A stretch of 64,000 bases of DNA. Origin: Microcaldota archaeon (lineage in GTDB: Archaea; Micrarchaeota; Micrarchaeia; Micrarchaeales; Micrarchaeaceae). Below, piece after piece: positions 39,959-48,285 of the stretch. The DNA is taken from NCBI GenBank assembly GCA_027317945.1, contig DAHVQB010000003.1, positions 62,001 through 126,000 of the forward strand. The letters are read 5' to 3'. Positions within the stretch are counted from its first letter, which is position 1. Each line of letters opens with the position of its first letter. The notes under the pieces are model-generated. The model worked only from the letters and a program-made list of their open reading frames with translations, searched no databases and was not told the DNA's origin. A program made the position numbers and the translations under genes.

Positions 39959-40675
39959 ATGACTACAGAGCAGCGGTTTTTCCTAGAGCGTGTTGTCACA
40001 GGAGTTAACGGTCTTGACGATCTGTTGTACGGTGGCTTGCCTGGAAAGAACCAGGTCCTGCTTGCCGGAAGCACAGGCACCGGTAAGACGTTGCTGTGCT
40101 TCGAGATACTTTATAGGAACGCCGAGGTCGACATACCGAGCACGTTCATAACGTTCGAGGAGACTGTGGAGTCTGTCATATCCAACGCAAAGAACGCATT
40201 CCTGTACTTTGAGGATATCGACGAGCTCGTTACTTCGAGGAAGCTTAACATAATGGCGGTGCCCATAGTCACAAGCCTGAAGAGCAGGGAGGCCTTCGAG
40301 GCAGTCCTTGCAGACCTTAACAAGGAGATAGAGTCAAACAAATCCAAAATTGTTGTGATAGACTCGCTCACATCACTCAGGACGCTTTGCGATGACGACA
40401 GGGCTTTCACTCGATCGATTAACCTAATGATAGCGAATTTCAGGCAGCTCGGCGTAACTACAGTAGTCACGATGGAAACTACGGAGGTCAACAAATCTGT
40501 GGTAGGCGGACTTTACGGAACTTTCATGTTTGATGGGCTGATAGGGCTGTCCACTACAAGCGTAGAGGGAAGCATCCAGTACATGATAAGGATAGTGAAG
40601 ATGAGGAAGACGAACCACAGGAACAACCCCGCCCCGTACGAGATAACGGCGAACGGGGTAAACATATTCAAGTAA
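39959..40675 (+). CDS. KaiC-like RecA-superfamily ATPase, paralog
   Basis: TGVNGLDDLLYGGLPGKNQVLLAGSTGTGKTLLCFEIL; same architecture as the preceding gene. Confidence 0.88.
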   Translation: MTTEQRFFLERVVTGVNGLDDLLYGGLPGKNQVLLAGSTGTGKTLLCFEILYRNAEVDIPSTFITFEETVESVISNAKNAFLYFEDIDELVTSRKLNIMAVPIVTSLKSREAFEAVLADLNKEIESNKSKIVVIDSLTSLRTLCDDDRAFTRSINLMIANFRQLGVTTVVTMETTEVNKSVVGGLYGTFMFDGLIGLSTTSVEGSIQYMIRIVKMRKTNHRNNPAPYEITANGVNIFK

Positions 40676-40686
40676 GCCAGGTCTGC

Positions 40687-41625
40687 CTATTTCTGCTGGC
40701 TTACTTGCCGGTTTACCAAGCTTAGCGTATACTTTATCGTGCCCATGTTTGGATGAACGGAGAGCGCCCTTAGCATCCTAAGCATAGAGCCCTCATCTGC
40801 CCTTTTGCCCGCGGCCAGCAGGGTGAAGGCGGAGGCTATGCAGATAAGGTAGTTCTTGCCCATTTGCTCCTTCACAAACGGCATCAATGAATTATCTAGA
40901 TTTATGCCGGCACCGGAAAGCAATTTTAGGAATTTGTCTTTATCTATTATGTCAGAGCCGGCGAACATCAGCACGACGGACGCAAAGAAATGCGCTAGTA
41001 TGCTGCGCTCGTTTTGATCCGACTTTGGTATAGTGCATAAGTATGATTTCAGAGAGTAGTCAAGCTCTACCTGCACCATCTCTGAAAGTTTGTAGGCAAG
41101 GTCCAGCATAAGCGCAATTTGGTCACTGACTGCATCTTGATTGGACAGGACATTTGGGTCTTGGCCACCTGCCTTTTTGTATATGTCTATTGCCTCTGCA
41201 GAGACTGCAGAATTCGGAGAGATGCCTATTGACATCTCCAACCTGGTCATGCTATCAGGTATCGAATCTACCCCAGAAGAGTCAAGAAAGGCAGAAAGCG
41301 CTATCCTGATGAAGTGGGACCCGAAATGAAATGCTCCTATTGTATCAGCTATCTCGGCAGAGAAAGCAACCCCTAGCGCCTCTACCACCTTCTGCATCTC
41401 TATCCTGTTGAACGGCTTGCCAGAAAAGTCCAGCAGCAGCAATGAGGTAAGATATGGTAATGCACCATTGTCAGCCGAATTTCTGAAAGACTCGCTTGAG
41501 AACGCTTGGGTTAGCGCTATCTCAAGGCATTTTGATATGCTGCTGCTTATTGCCTTTATGATCTTTGATCCAGATACATACGCAGCCAGCTGTTCAGGCG
41601 GTATGACCGGCAACGTGTCTGCCAT
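40687..41625 (-). CDS. hypothetical protein
   Basis: 312 aa ORF convergent with the KaiC-like pair. Confidence 0.6.
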   Translation of the reverse strand: MADTLPVIPPEQLAAYVSGSKIIKAISSSISKCLEIALTQAFSSESFRNSADNGALPYLTSLLLLDFSGKPFNRIEMQKVVEALGVAFSAEIADTIGAFHFGSHFIRIALSAFLDSSGVDSIPDSMTRLEMSIGISPNSAVSAEAIDIYKKAGGQDPNVLSNQDAVSDQIALMLDLAYKLSEMVQVELDYSLKSYLCTIPKSDQNERSILAHFFASVVLMFAGSDIIDKDKFLKLLSGAGINLDNSLMPFVKEQMGKNYLICIASAFTLLAAGKRADEGSMLRMLRALSVHPNMGTIKYTLSLVNRQVSQQK

Positions 41626-41702
41626 TTGAACCGTTTATACTTTCTGTGCCAACCTATTAAATTAGTGCATATATACAGATTTTGCATGCATTGGCATTGT
41701 AG

Positions 41703-43526
41703 TTAATGCGGCGTATAATTCAGCAGCTCGTACAAAGAGAAGTTGGATCCCATATCCCCGTATTCAGTGGCCAACGTTCTTACCTTGTATTGAGACAGCA
41801 AGGAATTGCATGCGGTATTGTTGAATGGCATGCCGCAGAACCAGCTGTAATCAAGCACGAAGCAGCTATGGTTGCCCATGCTTATTCCAGATGCATTGTA
41901 TTCGGATACGTATGCAGCGCTCCTGTTCAACCCGTACCATAGGTATGGAGATGGAGAGAATACCAAGCAGCCGGCCGGAACTAAGTTGTAGTTGTCGTTG
42001 ATAAACGTCAGGGACCTATTAGCGTATGACATTGCATATGGGCCATTTTGAGCGCTTGCAGTACCTATTACGGGAAAATCAGGATGAGCATAGTTGGGGC
42101 TGGAGATATACGGGATTGATTGGATGAATGGCAAGACAAAGAATAGCGCGATTAATGAGAAGCACAGTGCATAAACTGTGATTCTTCTTGCATCAGCAGT
42201 GCGCGCTTTATGCAGATTCCTGACTGACAGCGACGCGACGCCGTAAACCCCGAAGGCCGCCAATATCGAAAGCGAAGGGAACAGTATCAGGAGGAACCTT
42301 ACCGAGGTGCCGGAAAGCGCAGAGCCGGAAAAGTACATCCCGTAGAATATGAAGTAGGATACGAATATCGATGAAAGCAATAGCAATGCAGGACGGCTGC
42401 GCTCCCCTCTTCGATCGAAAAATAAGAACGCCGCACCTGCCATCGCAAGTATTGTTATCTCAGGCAGGAATATTGCAGGATATGCATTTATGCCGCCCAT
42501 TAGAAATAACAGATTTTGAATGGCGACTGTTGGCAGGTATGAAATTGACAGTATTGGTAAGCCGCTTTTCAGGAACAATTGTGTATTTATGAGCAACTGC
42601 GGCCCGGCGAGGTTTATGAAAATTAGCTCAGGTGCCAGCAGAATCAATAGTACGATAGCGGTGGACTGTGCATATTCCGTCAGCACGGCCTTCTTAATCT
42701 GCCCGACCCTTTCAATGAATGTGCGCTTCATATCATTGCCGCCGAATGTCAGAAATGCCAGAAGCAATATCGGAATCAGTATTAAGGCTTCCAGCCTCAG
42801 ATACGCAGTTAGCACCATGCTGAACAGAGCCATCCATAAGGTACGCTTGGTGCGTGTCTTGATGAATATTATGGATAGCAATACCGTTATAATGGAGAAC
42901 AACATGAACGGCGTGTTTGGATTCGCTAACGTGCCAGACCATATGAAAACCTCTGGTATGGTGGCAAATATGGCTGCGGAAATTATCGGTATCTCCTTCC
43001 TATTCGTGATGATGCTGGAGAGTAGGAATACCGCAACGATTGACATTGCACTGATGGATATCTCAAGGCCGTGTGCCGTAATTTGACCTGCGCCAAAAAG
43101 CGCGAATGGGATTGCAATGAGGAATGGCCATCCTGATGGGTCAAAACCGGTATAATTGACATAACAACTTTTGAGGTATGAAGTTCCGTATAAGCATGGC
43201 AAGGCGTTGCCATGGTTAAGTATGTTCAATGCTACGCTCTGGTATATCTGTTCATCGAAAAATATCAGCTCCGTGCTCCTCAAAAAGAATGTAGATATTA
43301 TAATGAAATATATTACTATCAGCAACAAGCCGAAAATAGAATAACGGTTTATGTTCGGCTTTAATGCTACGATCACATCCTTCCTGCCAAGTATTAGAAG
43401 CGCGACCAAGCCTGCCAGTGCAACCGAACAAACCAACGTTATGGCGTATCCTATGTAAAGGCTTACGAATATCAGGTAAATAAGAAAAATGCAGAACAGC
43501 AATATGCTCTTGGAGTATATTTTCAT
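41703..43526 (-). CDS. multi-TM glycosyltransferase (GT39/ArnT-like)
   Basis: 607 aa, many TM helices, FFDEQIYQSVALNIL motif near the N-terminus. Confidence 0.75.
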   Translation of the reverse strand: MKIYSKSILLFCIFLIYLIFVSLYIGYAITLVCSVALAGLVALLILGRKDVIVALKPNINRYSIFGLLLIVIYFIIISTFFLRSTELIFFDEQIYQSVALNILNHGNALPCLYGTSYLKSCYVNYTGFDPSGWPFLIAIPFALFGAGQITAHGLEISISAMSIVAVFLLSSIITNRKEIPIISAAIFATIPEVFIWSGTLANPNTPFMLFSIITVLLSIIFIKTRTKRTLWMALFSMVLTAYLRLEALILIPILLLAFLTFGGNDMKRTFIERVGQIKKAVLTEYAQSTAIVLLILLAPELIFINLAGPQLLINTQLFLKSGLPILSISYLPTVAIQNLLFLMGGINAYPAIFLPEITILAMAGAAFLFFDRRGERSRPALLLLSSIFVSYFIFYGMYFSGSALSGTSVRFLLILFPSLSILAAFGVYGVASLSVRNLHKARTADARRITVYALCFSLIALFFVLPFIQSIPYISSPNYAHPDFPVIGTASAQNGPYAMSYANRSLTFINDNYNLVPAGCLVFSPSPYLWYGLNRSAAYVSEYNASGISMGNHSCFVLDYSWFCGMPFNNTACNSLLSQYKVRTLATEYGDMGSNFSLYELLNYTPH

Positions 43527-43585
43527 GGAATCCTTCGTCCTTATAAAGCAGTAGAAGAGCTTATTGCATCGATGCCAGATTCAAA

Positions 43586-43620
43586 TGGGCCTGAAGAGAA
43601 TCGAACTTCCGGCCTTCACG
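43586..43620 (-). pseudogene. displaced, degenerate tRNA-Val 3' half (att-like)
   Basis: 29/35 identities with the 3' half of tRNA-Val at 47315-47349, same orientation. Confidence 0.7.
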
Positions 43621-43791
43621 AGAATTTGACAAAATTCGACGCGTATTTTTACTGCCCATAGCAACCCCGATTAAGCATTTGCTTGCAAACGAACCCCGAT
43701 TATTCACAGTTATTTTGCAACCCCGAATTTAAATAGGCAACGGGTGCGGTTTTCGTGAATTTGAATCCCTTATATGGGTCCTCGGAAAGTG

Positions 43792-43860
43792 TGCTCTGAT
43801 CGGGATTTGAACCCGAGTTCCGGCCTTGAGAGGGCCGTGTCCTTGACCGTGCTAGCTCTC
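43792..43860 (-). pseudogene. tRNA-Glu(CTC)-like gene with non-matching 5' portion
   Basis: Good T arm TCGGG-TTCAAAT-CCCGA and anticodon arm CGGCC-CTCTCAA-GGCCG; 3' acceptor TCAGAGC-A lacks a correct partner next to the D arm. Confidence 0.6.
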
Positions 43861-43940
43861 ACGGATGTCACTGCTAATCCGAACCCAAGCTAATAACAAT
43901 TCTTATAACCTTTAAGCCTAATACAATTAAGGCTGGGCTC

Positions 43941-44321
43941 ATGAAAGTAGCGCATCTGCTCATTTATAGTGCAGTCATTTTGGTTATAATAGCAGTCATT
44001 GTTCTTGCGGAGATTGGCAACTATTCTGCTCCAATTTTCACGTTAAAACATAGCGCGAGTGGTCAAATAACCGCATCATTCATTAAGAATGAATCTTGGC
44101 GAATAGGAAGTTGTTCTCGTTGCAACTTTGCACCAGTTACGGCCTATAATTTTAGCGGTATGTACTTCACGTATTCAAATGGAACAATGATAATTTTCAA
44201 TAATGTTTCTAGCTGCTATCCAATTGATTATGTTGGTGATTTACTGTCACCACTTGATGGGTGTTTCAATCCTCCGAAAGGCAATTATACTATTTATGGG
44301 CACTTAAATAAAACGCAGTAA
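43941..44321 (+). CDS. small membrane-anchored/secreted protein
   Basis: N-terminal TM helix, NxS/T-rich, paired cysteines. Confidence 0.55.
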   Translation: MKVAHLLIYSAVILVIIAVIVLAEIGNYSAPIFTLKHSASGQITASFIKNESWRIGSCSRCNFAPVTAYNFSGMYFTYSNGTMIIFNNVSSCYPIDYVGDLLSPLDGCFNPPKGNYTIYGHLNKTQ

Positions 44322-45197
44322 TCAAAAGCCTTTAGAAAATTGACTTTTCAGTTCGTGCAGTTTTGAACGATCAAAAGCGAATTCTATATTCTTGAATAAG
44401 TCTTCGTTGTCTTTTGCTATGTAGCGCATTGTTGTTGCTGGATTAGAGTGTCGGGCGAATCTGGCGGATAAAACGACGTTGCCATTAGTTGACTTTGCGA
44501 AGTGCGTTATCGCGTAATGACGCAAAGAGTGAGTCGTTAATCTATGGAGCGGCCTCGACTTGTGCGTTGAATACGCCTCTTCCGAAGTCTCATAAATCTG
44601 GTTCAGGTCAACCTTCTGGACGACTTCCCGGAAGACGTTTCTTGCATGGTTAACATTTATGTAAGGCAGCTCGGTGTGACCGTAGTCATTTTCTTTATAG
44701 AAAATGTAGCCATGTGCTGCCTTAATCTCTTTCGCATGCTTGTTAATGAATTCTATAGTTGCTTTGAATAAGTCCAAAGGTATTATTAGCAAATCCATGC
44801 AGTCAGACTTCTCACTCTTCAAAATGAGTTCCCGCTTGTCGAAGTCAATGTTACTTATGTGCAACTTGCAGACTTCGCCGACACGGAGGCCGAGATAAGC
44901 TTGATACCTGAACAGAAGACCGAATTTCTCGCTATGTATATTTCTCAGGAAATGCTGTAGCTCGATTTCGGTGAAGCCCTTATTGATTGAGCCGTATCGA
45001 GGCTCTTTCCGTCTTTTGAAGCGCCTTTCATGTGCTTTTGTAACGATGGTTCTTAGCTGCTCTAGCTTGTTCTTTGATATGGCGTTGCTTACGTGTTCTA
45101 CTTGTTCCAGAAAGCACTGGAAATCCGACCCCGAACCCTGTTTTTCGGACCCTGCTGCTCTACGCCGGAACGCTGTGGAAACGAACCATGAACCCAC
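44322..45197 (-). CDS. tyrosine recombinase/integrase
   Basis: GLRVGEVCKL, THSLRHYAITHFAK, ARHSNPATTMRY; start uncertain (ORF open to 45473, GTG at 45197). Confidence 0.88.
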   Translation of the reverse strand: MGSWFVSTAFRRRAAGSEKQGSGSDFQCFLEQVEHVSNAISKNKLEQLRTIVTKAHERRFKRRKEPRYGSINKGFTEIELQHFLRNIHSEKFGLLFRYQAYLGLRVGEVCKLHISNIDFDKRELILKSEKSDCMDLLIIPLDLFKATIEFINKHAKEIKAAHGYIFYKENDYGHTELPYINVNHARNVFREVVQKVDLNQIYETSEEAYSTHKSRPLHRLTTHSLRHYAITHFAKSTNGNVVLSARFARHSNPATTMRYIAKDNEDLFKNIEFAFDRSKLHELKSQFSKGF

Positions 45198-45265
45198 GTT
45201 TTCGCGCGTTCCTTTCTTGCGTCTCAATCCCGGATTCGAACCCGTGATTTCCAATGCTAGAAATG

Positions 45266-45282
45266 AGTGGGCCCGAGGAGAA
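45266..45282 (+). repeat. 17-bp att-like copy of the tRNA-Val 3' end: agtgggcccgaggagaa
   Basis: Identical to 47313-47329, which contains the last 15 nt of tRNA-Val. Confidence 0.8.
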
Positions 45283-45534
45283 CCCCCCACAGCTACGATT
45301 AAGAAAGCTAAGCCTAATAACCCCACCCCCAAAGACCCCAAGACCAAAGATTCCAAGAACCCAAGAGCTATACGCCCCCGAGCTAGCCGAGATACAAGGA
45401 GAGCCCCGAGCCCTAGCAAGGAGGCGCCTAGGGGCGCCGACGTTGGGGGGTTCAAGGCCAGAGAGGCAATCAAACTGTCGTCTAAGGTTCAAATCCTGCT
45501 TGCGGATTATCGAACCCCTTGCGTGGTGTGCACT

Positions 45535-46428
45535 ATGAGGAGCATAGACACCCACCTGGAGATAGAGATTCCAACGGAGTTCGCTTACAATCCAATCCCA
45601 GAGCGCAGGCTAGAATCAGAGAAGATAGAGGACTATGTAAAGGCCAAGTTGCCTGATATGGGCAAGGGGCGCATAGAGGAGCTAAGGACGCAAATCAAGG
45701 ACTATTACCTGGGGCGATTCCGCAGACCCAAGACGGCCAAGTACGGCTCGTTATCGAAGGCCTTTTCGGAGCAGCAGCTCACCATGTTCCTGCACCAGGT
45801 ATCAAACCCCAAACACGCCCTCCTTTTCAAGATGCAGGCGGGGCTTGGGCTTCGCATAGGCGAGGCAGTGAAGGTCAATATACGGGATATAAATTTAGAG
45901 TCTAGAGAAATCAAAATCCATACGGAGAAGGCGAGGCAGTTGGACAGCCTCATAATAGCGATTCCTCTTTTTAGGGAACTCCTTGAGTTCATAAAGGCCA
46001 ACTCCGCGCAGATAGAGCAGAACGATGGCTACATATTCTTCAGGGAGGCTAAGTTCAGCCCCAGAAAAGAGCCCTATCTTGAGGTCAATTATATAAGGCG
46101 CATGTTCAGGGAGTATGCGGAGCAGGCAGGGCTGGACGAGGTCTATGATGTGAGCGAGGAGCGCGATGGGAGAGCCCCCCACAAGCTCCATCTATTGACT
46201 ACGCACAGCCTCCGCCACTACGCAATCACAAAATTCGCAAGGAGCACCAATGGCAACGTGGTGCTCACCAGCAGGTTCGCCAGGCACAGGGACATGAGCA
46301 CCACGTCTAGGTACATCAGCACCGATAAGCGTGAGCTGTATGAAGTAATTGATGCGATTTCTATAAGCGAAGCGACTTTGTTAAAAAGAAAACTCTCTAT
46401 GTCGTCCTCTGAAAGTGGTATAAAATGA
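45535..46428 (+). CDS. tyrosine recombinase/integrase
   Basis: GLRIGEAVKV, THSLRHYAITKFAR, ARHRDMSTTSRY; ATG at 45535 in the longer ORF 44971-46428. Confidence 0.9.
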   Translation: MRSIDTHLEIEIPTEFAYNPIPERRLESEKIEDYVKAKLPDMGKGRIEELRTQIKDYYLGRFRRPKTAKYGSLSKAFSEQQLTMFLHQVSNPKHALLFKMQAGLGLRIGEAVKVNIRDINLESREIKIHTEKARQLDSLIIAIPLFRELLEFIKANSAQIEQNDGYIFFREAKFSPRKEPYLEVNYIRRMFREYAEQAGLDEVYDVSEERDGRAPHKLHLLTTHSLRHYAITKFARSTNGNVVLTSRFARHRDMSTTSRYISTDKRELYEVIDAISISEATLLKRKLSMSSSESGIK

Positions 46429-46640
46429 ACAAACTTCTACGTATAAAAATCATGGCCACTATACTAATGCTTTTTGTTTGGGCAATATTAGAAATAGTTG
46501 CATTTGTTACATCTTATTCTCTGTTCGGCACTATTCCTTATTCCTTTGTGTTTATTTCAGTCTGTGGCATAACAATATGCCTGTTGGAGATTTTTGGTAA
46601 AAGGAAATCAATCCAGCGCCGCCCTAAGCGCCTTTCTTAA
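46425..46640 (+). CDS. small two-TM membrane protein
   Basis: 71 aa, two hydrophobic helices, overlaps the integrase stop. Confidence 0.45.
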   Translation: MNKLLRIKIMATILMLFVWAILEIVAFVTSYSLFGTIPYSFVFISVCGITICLLEIFGKRKSIQRRPKRLS

Positions 46641-47165
46641 GACGGTAACAAAAATATAAATGTACACCATTGCAATTAATCCTACAGCAGCATCTAAAAG
46701 ATTTGTTGTCGCAAATTTTGCATCCACCACTGATAGACCTATGGTATCCAAAGTCCCAGTATAATCTGTTGCCATTGCATTAAATATTGTAGACGCCGAA
46801 TAGAATAGCTGTATCATTATAAAAAGTAGAACGCCAACGTAAATTATAGCCTCCATAATCAAAATTTTTTTACTCTGATGGGTGTCTTTAATCAACTCCT
46901 TTATTGTTTCTACAGCCAATAAACCGAAAAATGCCATTAAAATTCCATCATAAGTTAAGAGCGATTGCAAGAATGTACTATACGCCTGAGGATTTTGTGT
47001 GGCCAAATTCAGAAGATTTGAATTTATTGTATTGTTCGTATACGATACCAAGGCCATATTAAGACTTGTGAAGCTAAAATAAAAACAAACTATTAAGAAT
47101 AGCGCCAAGGCAATCAAAACTGCAACGAATACAAAATCCGATATACGACTTGAGCGATTAACCAT
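46608..47165 (-). CDS. hypothetical four-TM membrane protein
   Basis: 185 aa, four hydrophobic helices. Confidence 0.6.
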   Translation of the reverse strand: MVNRSSRISDFVFVAVLIALALFLIVCFYFSFTSLNMALVSYTNNTINSNLLNLATQNPQAYSTFLQSLLTYDGILMAFFGLLAVETIKELIKDTHQSKKILIMEAIIYVGVLLFIMIQLFYSASTIFNAMATDYTGTLDTIGLSVVDAKFATTNLLDAAVGLIAMVYIYIFVTVLRKALRAALD

Positions 47166-47314
47166 TTTGATTCACTAGTTAAACTTGAAATCCGAACCCC
47201 TGCCCTTTAAATACCTATCAACCCAACAAACTTTAACGCGGTGTATCAATGGCTGCCAAAAAAGCTGCTATTCCTGTGATTCCGAACCCCGCACCTACCG
47301 ACGACAAATATCAG

Positions 47315-47386
47315 TGGGCCCGAGGAGAATCGAACTCCTTGTCTTCACGTTGTCAACGTGACGTCTTACCAATCGACTACGAGCCC
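47315..47386 (-). tRNA. tRNA-Val (GAC)
   Basis: Acceptor GGGCTCG/CGGGCCC, anticodon arm TCACG-TTGACAA-CGTGA, T arm GGAG-TTCGATT-CTCC. Confidence 0.93.
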
Positions 47387-47387
47387 A

Positions 47388-48278
47388 TCATAAAAGTATC
47401 TTCAAGCCATCCTTTGCTACTTCAGAATTATTAAATATTGCCTTCGCTTCCGAAGCCAGTTTTCTGCCGTCTTTGTACCTCGCGCTCACATGGAACAGTA
47501 TCAGCCTCTTCACCGAGGCCTTTTTTGCAATTGTAGCGGCTTCTGCGGCCGTAGAATGCATCCTCTCCTTTGCAAGAGTTTCCAGATCCGACGCGTAGGT
47601 CGCCTCATGTATGAGAATGTCGTTGCCCCTTGCCTTCACTGCCGTTGAGCTTGTCGGACGCGTGTCGGCCACATATGCAAATGCCAGGCCCTTCTCCTTT
47701 GTTGTCACATCGGAAGCCTTCACCAGCTTTTTGCCGACTTTCATGCTTCCTTTCTTTAACAGCTCGCTGAACATCCTGCCTTCAAGTCCCGCAGAAATGG
47801 CCTTTTCCTTGATGAAATGCGTCTTGTCGTTTTCCTTGAATGCGTATCCGAACGACGGCACCGAGTGGTTAAGCTTGAACGCGCTTATCTTGAAACCCTT
47901 CCCATCGTATATTGAACCAGCATTGACGGCCTTTACGTTCACCCCGTAGCCCATGGACGCCTTGTCGAATCCTATCAGCGCTTTTATGGCCCCTTCACAT
48001 CCCTTTGGAACGAATATGTCGATAGGCGTCGTCCTCCTGTTGAGCGCCATTGTCCTCAATAAGCCAGGTATGCCTATCACATGGTCGCCGTGTATATGGG
48101 ATATGAAAATCGCCCTTAGGGCAGCGTGGTTGACGCCGTACATGAGCATCTGTCGCTGGCTGCCTTCGCCGCAGTCGAAAAGGTAGACCCCGCCATCATA
48201 TTCCAGCGCCACGCTGGGCATGCCTCTCCTCTTGGTGGGTGCAGAGCCCGAAGTGCCCAGGAATGTTAGTTTCAGCAT
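47388..48278 (-). CDS. rnz: ribonuclease Z
   Basis: LTFLGTSGSAPTKRRGMPS, FISHIHGDHVIGIPGL. Confidence 0.95.
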   Translation of the reverse strand: MLKLTFLGTSGSAPTKRRGMPSVALEYDGGVYLFDCGEGSQRQMLMYGVNHAALRAIFISHIHGDHVIGIPGLLRTMALNRRTTPIDIFVPKGCEGAIKALIGFDKASMGYGVNVKAVNAGSIYDGKGFKISAFKLNHSVPSFGYAFKENDKTHFIKEKAISAGLEGRMFSELLKKGSMKVGKKLVKASDVTTKEKGLAFAYVADTRPTSSTAVKARGNDILIHEATYASDLETLAKERMHSTAAEAATIAKKASVKRLILFHVSARYKDGRKLASEAKAIFNNSEVAKDGLKILL

Positions 48279-48285
48279 AAAAACA

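Noticed and set aside
43661-43730. Regularly spaced repeats as a possible CRISPR array
   Set aside because: Units are only about 10-11 bp, just three copies, no cas genes; not CRISPR.
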